Positions 39,225-49,400 of a DNA stretch of 64,000 nt are shown piece after piece. The position numbers and the translations under genes were made by a program. The notes under the pieces are model-generated. The model searched no databases and was not told the DNA's origin. It was given only the letters and a program-made list of their open reading frames with translations. Position 1 is the stretch's first letter, and the number at the start of each line of letters is the position of its first letter. The DNA is taken from positions 1-64,000 of the forward strand of contig VLTN01000046.1 in assembly GCA_008330645.1 (NCBI GenBank). Reading direction: 5' to 3'. This DNA is from Cafeteria roenbergensis (taxonomy: Eukaryota; Sar; Bigyra; Bicosoecida; Cafeteriaceae).

Positions 39225-40575
39225 TCCCCGTCAGCCCCTCCGCCCGCCAGCCCCCGCAGCTGCCTTGCCCGCTGCCGCTCCTCGCCGCCACCTTCTCCTC
39301 CCATCCCCTCGGGGACGTCTTCGGTGCTGCCTTGGGCTTGATGCGCGGCTGACTCGGCGCCGGACCTGCTCAGCGCAAACGCCCCCGAGCCGGCTGCTCC
39401 CGGCGTTTCCACTGCGGGATCGTCGCCTGCGCTGGGCAGCTGCTCCATCTGGTCCTCCCCGGGCTCGCGGGACCCGAGGCGGGTGTGCCACGAGCGCGCT
39501 GGGGGGGAGAGGAGCTCTGCCATGGCGTGCCCGTACAGGGACGAAGCGGCAGATCCAGAGGCCGAGCCGGCCACGTCGCCACCGGGCAAGGGCGGGGCCT
39601 GTGCAGCAGGCGGTTGTGGGGGCGGGGGCAGCACTGGCGTCCGTTGCGCTTCGGAGGTGGAGGCGGAGTCGGCCTCCGGCTGGATGTCCCCGTCCTCGAC
39701 ATCCGGGTCGCCAGCCAACTGGGCGAGCCGCCTGGCGCGGATGTCGCGCAGCTGCTCTGCCGCCTGCTCGTCGTCCACGACGCCAGCCTCCTGCAGCGCG
39801 CGCACCCTCGCGGGGTCGTCCGGGTCAAAGGACGGCGGGTAGCGCATGACGAAGCGGGCCCCGTTGGAGGCCACCGCGCCGCGGACGCGGTCCCCCGCAG
39901 GGGCCTGCCACTTGTACGTCTCCCCCATCTTCACGCCGAAGCGCTGAAACCGCGAGGTGAGGTCCTCCTCCCGGGCGTCCGCCACAGCGCTCTGCGAGCC
40001 GCCCGAGCGAGCGGCCGCCTGGTCCGTGGCACCTCCCACCCCGATGCTCATGGGAACGCCCTCGTCGCGCCCGTCGTCCGCTTTGCCCGTGGCGCTCGCC
40101 CCCGTTGCCTGCGCCTGCCGGCCGTAGTACCGAAGCTCGTCCGTCATTTGCTTCAGCTTCCCCGCCATGGTGGCCGCCTGCGGCCGACCGGCCTCACGGG
40201 CCTGCTTCCACGTCTTGGGGCCGAACGTCAGCCAGAACCGGTGCAGTGCGAGGTGGTAGCAGGCGCGCGAGAGCCGGGGGTTGTGCCTTCGAAACTGCTC
40301 CTGGCCTTGCGCTCTGCGCTTCCGGGAATCGCTCGGCGCAGCGGCACAGGCTCCACGCATGAGCACCACAGAGGGCCGGCGGACGGCCGCGCGCTGCAAA
40401 GGCAGTGGGCCCGCTCGCGGCGCAGGGGCAGAACGGCGGCGCGGCCCATGCGGCGGCGGGAGGCTCACACCAGGTCCTCGTAGCTTGCCGTTTCGGGGTC
40501 GGGAACCGGGCAAGGGTCGTACTCTGCGCCAGCAAGGACTGCCAGCGCGGCTAGGCCCAGAGCGGCGGCCCGCAT
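39191..40575 (-). CDS. Uncharacterised protein with N-terminal signal sequence
   Basis: Proposed exons are 40471-40575 and 39191-40393, about 435 residues. Exon 1 encodes a convincing signal peptide, M-R-A-A-A-L-G-L-A-A-L-A-V-L-A-G-A, then E-Y-D-P-C-P-V-P-D-P. Exon 2 has a charged, probably helical part (A-C-Y-H-L-A-L-H-R-F-W-L-T-F-G-P and L-R-Y-Y-G-R-Q), a region around R-F-Q-R-F-G-V-K-M-G-E-T-Y-K-W, and a long Pro/Ala/Gly-rich tail ending in the minisatellite. I do not recognise the family. The exon junction is ambiguous: the phase-0 join needs a GTGTGA donor, while the commoner GTGAGC donor two bases on would need a less typical GAAG acceptor near 40303. Single-pass or lumenal location is inference from the signal. 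Confidence 0.6.
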
Positions 40576-40710
40576 CTCCAGCCCGGGCTTGCGGGAGGCG
40601 GTGCGGCGACTGGCGCAGAATGTTGAGCTGCCCGCAAGGACCCGGGGCTCTGCTGAGACTGCGAGAGGGAGCGCCGCTTTCTTGCCGGCCACCTGCGGCC
40701 ACGCCCGGGC
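40576..40710. promoter_or_regulatory. 135-bp divergent promoter region
   Basis: The shortest gap between divergent starts in the window. Both flanking genes must draw their promoters from here or from each other's 5' ends. Confidence 0.4.
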
Positions 40711-42096
40711 ATGGCGGGCGCCATGACGTTTGCGCTGCCAAGCAGCTCGGGCTGGCGCGCCCTGGGCCTCGGCCAGGTGATTTCGCTGCTTGTCGCCGGG
40801 ACTGGAGTCTGCAGCCAAGCCCTTGCGGCAAGTGGCGTGAACATGCCCACCTCCCAGAGCGCGCTCAACTACGTGCTTCTCTCAAGCTTTCTGTGGGTGC
40901 GGCTAATCAGGGCCGCGCCGTGCTACCACCGTGCTCTCGGGCGAGTCGGCTGCGCCAGCGAGCGGGGAGCCTCCTGTTGCAGAGACAGCGCGGGTCAAGC
41001 CCTGCTGGCCACTGGCGACGTGTCGCCGCGAGCGACCGCACCAGCGGACACAGGCATTAGCGGCACGCCTGCTGCGGCCCAGGTGCCCGTCCGCGGGTCG
41101 TCCGGCCGGGATCTCGCTGCAGCGCCCGCCGACGCGCCCCGGCAGGCCGGTGGCTGCTGCGGCATGGGCGGCGCCCCCTGGTGGGTGTACCTGATCGTGG
41201 CGCTCATGGACGTGGAGGCCAACTTCCTCGTCGTGTCCGCGTACCAGTACACCACCATCACGAGCGTGATGCTGCTCGACTGCCTCTCCATCCCGGGCTC
41301 CATGCTGCTCCTCTACACGGCGCTCGGAACACGCTTCTCCCCCCGCCACCTCGTGGCGGCGCTGGCCTGCCTGGGGGGGGTCGTGGCGCTTGTGTTCAGC
41401 GATGCTGTGGGCGGGGGCTCCGCGCCTGACGACGACAAGCGGTGGGTCGGGGACCTGCTCTGCGTCGGGGGGGCAGCCCTCTATTCCCTCTCCAACGTCA
41501 GCCAGGAGGTAATGGTCAGGCTCTACGGCCCGGCGGACTTCCTGGGCGCCATCGGGGCGTTTGGCACCCTCATCAGCGCGCTGCAAATAGCCATCGTCGC
41601 CCAGGGCGAAACCGAGCAGTGGAGTCACTGGGACGACCAGACGGCCCTTCTCGTCGCCGGCTTCGCCGGCTGCCTGTTCGCCATGTACGTCCTGACCGCC
41701 AGGTTCCTCCAGGCGAGCGATGCGGCCGTGTTCAACCTGTCCCTGCTGACGTCGGACATGTGGGCGATCCTGGCCTCAGCCGTCATCTTCGGGGACGCGC
41801 TCCAGCCACTCTACTTCGTGGCGCTCGCTCTGGTGGTGGCGGGGCTGGTGGGGTACCACGCGGGGGCGGCGCCCCGCGACGTGGACAGCGGCGGGTGTGT
41901 GGGGGGGTATCTGCACCGGCTCGGGTGGAGGGGGAGCGCGCTGCAGAGCGAGGCAGGGCGGGAGGGGGCAGGCCACCCGGACGACGAGACCGTGCCCACG
42001 CTGCGGAAGCGGCATCCGGGGTCAGGAGAGGCGTCGCCCGAGGCCGGGGCTCGGTTGGCAGGGCAGGCAGCGGACGCTGATTCTGCCCGCGCGTGA
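40711..42096 (+). CDS. SLC35F1/F2-family transporter (drug/metabolite transporter superfamily)
   Basis: Single exon, 461 residues, similar to family length (about 375-450). The protein should be a ten-helix membrane transporter. Clear family marks are M-D-V-E-A-N-F-L-V-V-S-A-Y-Q-Y-T-T-I-T-S-V (human SLC35F2 has D-V-E-A-N-Y-V-V-V-R-A-Y-Q-Y-T-T), M-L-L-D-C-L-S-I-P, G-A-A-L-Y-S-L-S-N-V-S-Q-E and F-L-G-A-I-G-A-F-G-T-L-I-S. A Ser/Ala/Pro-rich cytosolic loop of about 80 residues (70-150) between early helices is an insertion, and a charged tail follows the last helix. SLC35F proteins sit with nucleotide-sugar transporters by sequence, but many carry other solutes. Substrate and membrane cannot be read here. 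Confidence 0.9.
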   Translation: MAGAMTFALPSSSGWRALGLGQVISLLVAGTGVCSQALAASGVNMPTSQSALNYVLLSSFLWVRLIRAAPCYHRALGRVGCASERGASCCRDSAGQALLATGDVSPRATAPADTGISGTPAAAQVPVRGSSGRDLAAAPADAPRQAGGCCGMGGAPWWVYLIVALMDVEANFLVVSAYQYTTITSVMLLDCLSIPGSMLLLYTALGTRFSPRHLVAALACLGGVVALVFSDAVGGGSAPDDDKRWVGDLLCVGGAALYSLSNVSQEVMVRLYGPADFLGAIGAFGTLISALQIAIVAQGETEQWSHWDDQTALLVAGFAGCLFAMYVLTARFLQASDAAVFNLSLLTSDMWAILASAVIFGDALQPLYFVALALVVAGLVGYHAGAAPRDVDSGGCVGGYLHRLGWRGSALQSEAGREGAGHPDDETVPTLRKRHPGSGEASPEAGARLAGQAADADSARA

Positions 42097-42472
42097 GGCG
42101 CCCGCCTTGTTGGTTCGTTGCTGTCCGCTGTTGCCTGTATCGCTGCCCCGGCCACCGTTACTTTGCCAGCCTGCAGTTTCCATGTGTTCGTGTGTGTGTG
42201 TGTGTTTGGGGGGGGGGGAGGCGCGCACGGCTGGGGCGCCGGCGCGCGCTTCCTCGTGCTTGCCTGGCGCTGGGCTCCTGCCGGAAGCTGGCGGGGGCCG
42301 TGAGCGCTCTGCGTGCGCAGCGCCCCAGCTTGAGCGCGCGGCTGCCGTTGTCGCCACCAGAAGTTGCGGTTGGGAAGCGCTCATTCGTTGGAAGCCTGCC
42401 GAGTCGCAACAGCTCGACACCAGGGAAACACGGTTCCGGCGCCCGCCCGAGCACCTCTGCGCTCCCTCTGCA
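42097..42472. other. Convergent intergenic region with GT and G runs
   Basis: 376 bp between the transporter and FG-GAP protein stops. A GTGTGTGT tract followed by an 11-base G run lies near 42184-42221, about 90 bp after the transporter stop and in its sense direction. No gene was recognised. Confidence 0.6.
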
Positions 42473-45400
42473 TCAGCGGTCCGTGCCAGGCTCTCGCGGG
42501 CTCACGAACACGGGGACGTCCACGGTAGCGCCCCCGTGACACCCGAACGTCGCCACAAAGACATCCGGCCTGGCGGCCCCCGCCGGGGTGTACTCCAGGC
42601 CATCGCGAGCCGCGCCGTGCAAAGCACCGGCCCTGCCGAACCGCGGCTCAAGGGCGAGGCCAACGAACCGGACTGGGCCCTCGGGGCATCTCCCGAGCCC
42701 CAGCCGAGAGCACGCTGGGAGCGCGGCCGTGCCCCAGGGCTGCGCCAGCGTGGTCGCGCCCTTTGCGCCGTCAGCCGGGGCCAGCGACGAATACACCGCC
42801 AGCAGCCCGCGGGCGCCGGCCGACCCGCCCCGGAGCGCCAAGCCGTGGCCCAGACGGACGCTGTCAGCGGTGCCGTTGCCGGGGGCGGTGCGGGCCGGAA
42901 CCCGGGCGACCAGGAGACGCGCCGTCACCGCGTCTGCAGCGCCGGCGCTCGCCGTTGCGGCTGCGGCAGCAGCTGCTGCGGAGTCGCCGACAGACTCCTC
43001 TCCCCACGCCAGCATGGCCGCGGCCCGCGTCCTCCACCCGGCGCCGCCCATGCCTCGGTCGACCACCATCGTGCCTTCAGTGGGGTCACTGAGCCTGCCA
43101 ACATCCGCAGCAGCGTGAGACTGCCCGTCAACGAACGGGCCAGACCCCTCCACTTGGATGCTAGACCCCGCCTCGAACCGCGCCGCGGCGCCGCCGCGGA
43201 ACACGATCCACCGCCCCGCGGGCCCCTGCGCGCAGGCCTGGGCCCCGCAGCGCAGTGCCACCGTTCCGGTTCTGCCGGCGCCGCCGTCCCGCCGCGTCTG
43301 CCCGCCCGCCGACACGACGATGTCGTCGTCCCCGTCCCCGTCGACGTCCACCACCTCCAGCCGGGGGCCCGCCGCAGCGCGCGGGTCGTACCACACCGGG
43401 GCGCGGAACACCACCACGTGCGGCGTGGCCCTCGCGGCCGACGCGCTCCAGTCGGGAAGCACCGCCCCCGGCCGCGTCTCCCCGACGCCAGGGTGGCGCA
43501 GCGGGGGCGCCCGCGGCCCATCCCCACCGCTGCGGCTGGGGCGGTCTCCGCTGCTGGCGCCCCCGCGAGCTGCGCCGCCCTCAACAGCGTCCGCCTCGCG
43601 GCTGCCGGATGGGTCACCGCCGAGCGTTTCGGGGTCGCTCTCATGGCCCGCCCCCTCCTCCCCATCGAGCACTGCACTCCTGTTGACGTCCAGCACGAGC
43701 AGCTCTGCCAGGCCAAGCATGGGCGACTCGGGGTCGGGGTGGCCGGGTTCCGAGAGTCCGGCCGCGGCCCGCCGCTTCCGCAGCTCTGCCAGCTCTGCCG
43801 CTCGGTCGGACCAGTGTAGCTGGCGCAGCGCAACAACGTGCCTGCTTCCGTTGCGGGCCAGCCAGGCGGTGCGCACGTCCCAGGAGGTCTGCAAGACGGA
43901 GAGGAGGGCGGCGGAGACGCCGCCCCCGCTGGTGCCCGAGGAGGCTGCGGTGGAGTAGCAGGCCGGCCGGCCGCGGGACTGCCCCGACGGCGTCGGCAGC
44001 AGCAAGTCGGACAGGCCGTCTCCGTCGACGTCGTCCACGAGACAGCCGGTGACGCCCATTGCCATGGCCGCGAGGTGAGACATGGGTCCCGCTGTCATGG
44101 GGCCGCCGCTCTCCAGCACAGCGTGGCCGGGTGCCTTTGCGGAGCCGCTTGCCGAGCCGTCCGAGGGCTCGCCCTGCGAGGCCCCGACGAGCAGCGCCGC
44201 CCCCCTGAAGCCCCCGACGCCGCTCACCACAATGTCGCTCAGCCCGTCGCCCTGCAGGTCCAGCCCGCAGCCCGCAACGTCGGCGCCGCGCATCAGCTGC
44301 GTCACGGCCTCGGCCACAGCCGCGTCATCCAGATGGGACAGTGCGACAACGGCGTCGTCGGCCGTCCGCTGCCCGCCACCGCCACCGGCGGGCTTGGACG
44401 CCAGGTACGCTGCGTCTCTCACTTCCTCGCCATCCGGGCGGTCGTCGACCTCCCCGCTGGCCGTCACGGCGCGCTGCGACCCGTCGGGGAGGAGGCCAGA
44501 CGCGAGGAAGGATCGGTCCTGCTCTGCCACCCGCTGCGCCGCTCCGAACGTCAGCCTCGGCCCCTCGCCAGCGCCCTCCGGCCGCTCCCAGCTGCCCCGG
44601 AGCATGCGCAGGACGGCCGACCGGTCCCGAGTCGCGCCGTCCGCTGCTGGCCCGCCGCCGCCGGCACCTCCACCGCTCGCGTCTGCCGAGCGAGCGCCGG
44701 CGGCGGCCACCCGCCCTGCCACAAGGAGGTCAGGCACGCCGTCTCCGGAAAAGTCTGCTGCAGCCACGAGCATGCAGCCCGCCGAGCCGTCCGCCAGCCA
44801 CTGCGGAATCGCTGCCGCTTCCGCGCACGGCTGCCAGCCCCCCTGCGCCAGCCCTCCGCCGCTCGGCACGGGACCGTCCGATCCCGCGGTGCCGACACCA
44901 ACCACGCTCTCCAGGCAGTGCCACTCGCATGCGTCCAAGCCGGCGAGCCCGCCCCCCTTAGCGAGCGATTCCGGTCGCTCCGTCGCCACGAGCAGCACCG
45001 CCCGCTCGGGGCCCGCGCCCGGTGCCGCCACCCGCAGGGTGGCGGCGGAGACGGGCCTGCCGGGCGAGTGGAGGATTCTCGGTCGCAGCCCCTGCGCATC
45101 GCCGGCGGAGTCACCAGTCGGCTCTCCGTTTTCGCCGCGCGGGCCCGGCCTGGCTGAGCGCCTGAGCTCGACCCAGTGCCCCGCCAAGGCCGAGCCGCAG
45201 CCCAGGAGCACACCAGCCTCGCCGTGAACGCTCGACGCTCCCAGAAACGAGCAGTCGCCCCCCAAGGCAGTCTCCGCATTGCCAAGCAGCTGATCGTGAG
45301 GGCCGCCGCCCTCCCGGGGCCCATGCTCCGCGGTCGCGCCCTCCCAGCAGGCTTGAACTGGGGCCGCGGCGCGCGCGCGGGCCACTTCGCCTCGCCAGGC

Positions 45401-45997
45401 TGCATGCCTGGCTGCCAGTGGGTCCGATAGCGCGTGCTCGCCCGAGGGAGGCAACAATACGTGCGCGGGAAGCGCCGCAGCTGCTCGGTCTCCGGCGATG
45501 GGCTTGCTGCCTCCGGCTCGGAGCCACGTCTGCCTGCCGTCTGGGTGCTCCAGGCACACGCGCTCCACCCTGCCATCGGCTGCCGCGCGAAAGAGGAGCG
45601 GAGGCCTCACCGCCGCCCCTTGGGAGGCGCGCGCGGGCTCAGATCGCTCGTCCCGCCCCCAGACCTGGCCAGCGACGGTCGCGCAAAGCGCGGCCTCGGC
45701 GCCCGCGAAAGGAAGCCTCTGCCACTGTCTCCGGCGGGCTGCCGCTCGCGGGAGGGACACGTCCCGAGTTCCGGCAGACAGCAGCCGCACCCCCAGCGCG
45801 CCCAGTGACCCCGCCGCAAGCATGCGTGAGTCAAAGTCCGGGTCAAAGTCGGCTGTCCCGAACACCTCGGCCATGTCCTCCCCCAGCGGCTCGGGGTGCA
45901 CGCCCAGCGGCCCAGGGTTGGCGGAGGGAGGCTCAGCCGCGGCGGCCGAGAAGCGGAGCGCGCCGCCCGCGCACAGCAAGGCGAGCACTGCCGCCAT
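42473..45997 (-). CDS. Secreted FG-GAP/VCBS-repeat (integrin-alpha-like) protein
   Basis: Single exon, 1174 residues from M-A-A-V-L-A-L-L-C-A-G-G-A-L, a signal peptide. The frame opens 74 codons earlier, but those codons look non-coding. Calcium-loop FG-GAP/VCBS motifs recur: A-D-F-S-G-D-G-V-P-D-L-L-V near 417, L-Q-G-D-G-L-S-D-I-V-V near 584, D-D-V-D-G-D-G-L-S-D-L-L-L near 662 and D-V-D-G-D-G-D-D-D-I-V-V near 890. Such repeats build beta-propellers like the integrin-alpha head or the ITFG1/TIP ectodomain. No transmembrane helix or GPI-type tail is visible at the C terminus (E-P-G-T-D-R), so it is probably secreted or lumenal. Gly/Ser/Ala-rich spacers separate the repeats. Ligand and role are unknown. 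Confidence 0.78.
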   Translation of the reverse strand: MAAVLALLCAGGALRFSAAAAEPPSANPGPLGVHPEPLGEDMAEVFGTADFDPDFDSRMLAAGSLGALGVRLLSAGTRDVSLPRAAARRRQWQRLPFAGAEAALCATVAGQVWGRDERSEPARASQGAAVRPPLLFRAAADGRVERVCLEHPDGRQTWLRAGGSKPIAGDRAAAALPAHVLLPPSGEHALSDPLAARHAAWRGEVARARAAAPVQACWEGATAEHGPREGGGPHDQLLGNAETALGGDCSFLGASSVHGEAGVLLGCGSALAGHWVELRRSARPGPRGENGEPTGDSAGDAQGLRPRILHSPGRPVSAATLRVAAPGAGPERAVLLVATERPESLAKGGGLAGLDACEWHCLESVVGVGTAGSDGPVPSGGGLAQGGWQPCAEAAAIPQWLADGSAGCMLVAAADFSGDGVPDLLVAGRVAAAGARSADASGGGAGGGGPAADGATRDRSAVLRMLRGSWERPEGAGEGPRLTFGAAQRVAEQDRSFLASGLLPDGSQRAVTASGEVDDRPDGEEVRDAAYLASKPAGGGGGQRTADDAVVALSHLDDAAVAEAVTQLMRGADVAGCGLDLQGDGLSDIVVSGVGGFRGAALLVGASQGEPSDGSASGSAKAPGHAVLESGGPMTAGPMSHLAAMAMGVTGCLVDDVDGDGLSDLLLPTPSGQSRGRPACYSTAASSGTSGGGVSAALLSVLQTSWDVRTAWLARNGSRHVVALRQLHWSDRAAELAELRKRRAAAGLSEPGHPDPESPMLGLAELLVLDVNRSAVLDGEEGAGHESDPETLGGDPSGSREADAVEGGAARGGASSGDRPSRSGGDGPRAPPLRHPGVGETRPGAVLPDWSASAARATPHVVVFRAPVWYDPRAAAGPRLEVVDVDGDGDDDIVVSAGGQTRRDGGAGRTGTVALRCGAQACAQGPAGRWIVFRGGAAARFEAGSSIQVEGSGPFVDGQSHAAADVGRLSDPTEGTMVVDRGMGGAGWRTRAAAMLAWGEESVGDSAAAAAAAATASAGAADAVTARLLVARVPARTAPGNGTADSVRLGHGLALRGGSAGARGLLAVYSSLAPADGAKGATTLAQPWGTAALPACSRLGLGRCPEGPVRFVGLALEPRFGRAGALHGAARDGLEYTPAGAARPDVFVATFGCHGGATVDVPVFVSPREPGTDR

Positions 45998-46443
45998 CGC
46001 TCGCGACTGCGCGGCGCGCTTGCGTCCTTTGCTGCGGCTCCGTGGGGCCGGAGCCTCGTGTGCTGGGCAGCCCGCGGCCCGGCTCGAGCGACCCGCGACG
46101 GCGTGGCTGTCCCACCCCGAGTGCCGCGCCTCAGCGGGAATGCGGCGCACGCTTGGCAGCGACACCGCTGCGGCTCTGCTCGTTCCTCCGCGCCCCGGCT
46201 CAAAAGGACTTTTTGGCACGGCGATTTTGAGTCCGGCGCCCCAGCGCCCCCACTTGGAGGCCGCCCCGCGCGCCGCGCTTCCCAGGGCCTAGCAGACGCC
46301 TTGCGGTTCCCTGGCCGCTGCCTGTGGCTCCCGCCCACCGAGGCTGGGCACCGTTTTGCGGCCGCCGCCGTTGGGTCTGACCACGCGCACAGCCGGGAGT
46401 CAGCCAGCCTCGACCTGCGCCGCCGTCGCTGCTGCCGGGTGCC
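45998..46443. promoter_or_regulatory. Divergent intergenic region between FG-GAP and cyclase genes
   Basis: 446 bp between divergent starts. By position it holds both promoters. No motif or small gene was recognised. Confidence 0.4.
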
Positions 46444-49400
46444 ATGCTGTACGAGGATGACCTCGCGCCGGACTGCAAGGAGCAAGTCACGCGGTCGCGC
46501 CGCGAGGCGTCTCGGTTCATTTTTGCTGGCACCAGTGTAGCAGTGGCGCTGCTGTTTGTGCCGTGGGGATCGCTCGCGGCAAGTCCTCCGGGAGCCGTGG
46601 CGATGCCAGTAGCGGCTGCTTGCGTCGCCCTTGCAGCTGCTGTCGTGCCGTACTGGCCCGTATCGTCCGCGACCCTGATTGGGGTTCTTCTGCACATGGA
46701 GCCGATCGCCTCGGGTGAGCTCGGCGCACTGGTTTCAGAGCCCGTTGGCGGGACTGGCGGCGGGGGGGTCCTGGCTGCTTCACAAGAGCGGCGCATCGCC
46801 ACGGCGCGGTGCTGGCGCGCCCAGCCAGCAGCGCCCCGAGCCAGCTCGGCCGGACCGCCTCGCCTGCCGGGCGCCGCGCCTGCGATTCGAATGGCCCAAG
46901 TTGCCCATTGGGCGTTGCGGTCGCTCGGCTGGCAGCTGACCAGCCCAACCAGCAACCCTTCCTCCCCGCCCCCCCCCGCCTGCCCGCAGGGACGGAGAGC
47001 CCCCGGATGCAGGGTCTCGTCAGCCTCTGCATGATGGCTCTCTTCGTGGCGTGAGCCTGGCCGTGTGGGCGCCAATGCCACGCTGCAACGGCGCGCAATT
47101 TTTGAAGGCAGCGACAGCGTGAGCTTCTCTCGCTTCGGCAAATCCTCCCGCCACCCAGACTCGATGCCGTTGACCGCGATCCTGCGTTTTGTGCTCGCAG
47201 TTGCGGCGTGTTCGCCTGGGCGCCGCCAAGGGCAATCCTCGTGGGCTCCACGGCAGTGGTGGCAACCGCCCTGGCCGTTCGCGCGGCCAGCAGCGAGCCG
47301 TGGATGCCTTCAAACCTGGGCATGGCGGTGACGACTGGTGTTTTCTCCGTCGCGGCCGTCGTGTGGCTCTCCTCCAAGGTTTTTGCCACCGGGATCGACG
47401 CGCTCGTGGATCGGATGCACATGCGGAGGCACGCGTTCCACAGCGAGAGCCTGATGCGGGGAGGCTTTCCGCCGCCTGTCGCTCGAGCATTGCTCGTCAA
47501 CGTTCCGGCCCGGGACCTTTGCCGCGAGGTCAGCAGCGCGAGCATTGCCTTCATCCACCTGTCCGACTACGATGCAATCATCGACAAGTTCTCGGCGCAC
47601 CCCAAGCGGCTCGTGCAAACGCAGGTGAGCTTGGCAGCGGGCGCTTGCTTGCGATCGCCGGCCAACGACAGCGTGATCGGCCACGCAGCGCCCCACGCAG
47701 GTCGCCCGCCAGCACGGACAGCCCGCTCCTCTTTCGTGGGTGTGATGCGCCAGCGGACCCGACGCTCGATGATGGGCCCCGGGGCGGCACGCGCAAGGGG
47801 GGGAAGCCATCGCTTGCCACTTCGTGTTTTTGTCCTTCCCCTCTTGTGCGCTCGAGGTTGCAGGACGTCATCTGGACCGCTCTGGACAGCCTGCTTGAGA
47901 CCTTCCCCGGAGCAGAAAAAGTGGAGACCGTCGGGTCCGCGTACCTCGTGGCCGCAGGACTTGTCGAGCTCAACCCGAGGCACGCCGAAATCCTGGCCCA
48001 CTTTTGTCTGCACGTGCTTGAAATCTGCAAGAACATTTGCGGCCAGCACGTAGCCGTCTCCATTGGGGTGAGGTGGTGCAGGGCAAGCTACCTCGCTGGC
48101 CGTGGCGTTTGCTTGGCTTGCGCAGCCGCTGGCGGGTGATCTGCTCGTGCCGCGGCGCTGCTTCCGCTGTCGGTGGCCGTGGGGTGCGCTGCCAATCCCG
48201 GGGCTGCCTCCCCTTTCTGTGTCGCCTCGCAGCTTCATAGCGGGCCTGTCGTTGGAGGAATCGTCGGCCGCACGCGTGCGTTCTACCGGGTTTACGGAGA
48301 GACGGTCAATGTGGCGTCGCGAATGATGTCGCACGGCATGCCAGCAACACTCCACTGCTCGTGGTCGACCGCCACGCTCCTTGCCTCAAGTCCCTCCTAC
48401 CGTGAGCATGCGCGCACCGGCCAGACAGCTCGTTGTCAAGCCGCCGCATCGCCGCTTTGCCGGCTCTTGCAGGGCGCCGCGGTGTGGTACTCTCACACTT
48501 GCGCTGTTTGAACGCTCCGCGTGGTCGCAGAAAATGGCCTGATTGAGCTCGTGGCCTGCGGGTTCCGCAAAGTCAAGGGCATCGGCCTTGCCCCAACGTT
48601 CTTTGTCAACTACAGGCGCCCAGGCGTCCCGGTGCTCGCTGCTGCGATTGGGGGCGCGGGCTTTTCATCGCAGCACGCCGTGCAGGAGATGCTCCGCCGC
48701 GGCAAGGCGCGGCGCGACGACGATGACGAGGACTCGAGCCTCCCCACGGTGTCCGAGCTCCTGCGGTACCCGGCTCTCGTGCCTCCCCCAGTCGATGCGC
48801 CCGATGACCGCCTTGCCAACCAGCTGCTGATTCTGGCGTACGTCGTCGGCTGCGCGCGCGATAGGGCAGCCAGGGAGCTGAAGCGAACGTCCTCCGCGGC
48901 GCTGCAGGCCTTCGCGATGGGTCCCCCGAAGCGCTCGATCTTGTCAGAGCGGCGAACGATCCAGGATGCCCTCGCTGGCGAAAGACGGGTGTCGACGACG
49001 GGCGAGTCGGAGCCTGCGTCCCGACGGTCTTCCGCCTCGCGCGCGCGGCGGCACCGCAGCAGCAACCAGCGGAGTGCGGGAAGCCTGCCCCCCGCGGCTC
49101 CAGGTGCCGTTGTGGTGGGAGAGACCGCCAGCCCGGGGTTGTCGGCGCAAGAAGGTACAGCCGCCCTGGATGCCGCTCGGCATCCAAGGCTGGCAGATGC
49201 TGCAAGGGGCGCGTCGGGGTCTGGCAGGCAGGGCGGCATGAGCACCTCAGGGTGGGGCGAGTCGGGGTCGCGAGCTGAGCGCCAGGCGAGGCGGCAGGCA
49301 TCGCACATGGGAAGACGCACAGGGTCCAGCCGCGACTTGCTGACACGCGCGCTGACGTTCATCTCCAAGGGGGCCGCGGGGCTCGTGGGGCTTGCTGAGG

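Noticed and set aside
41897-45157. Plus-strand frames opposite the FG-GAP gene
   Set aside because: No signal, domain or conserved motif; the minus strand has a signal peptide and calcium-loop motifs.
46444-48530. Calling the first cyclase half a degenerate pseudo-domain
   Set aside because: It keeps the transition-state Asn and Arg and lacks only what the second half supplies, so it is a complementary partner rather than decayed.
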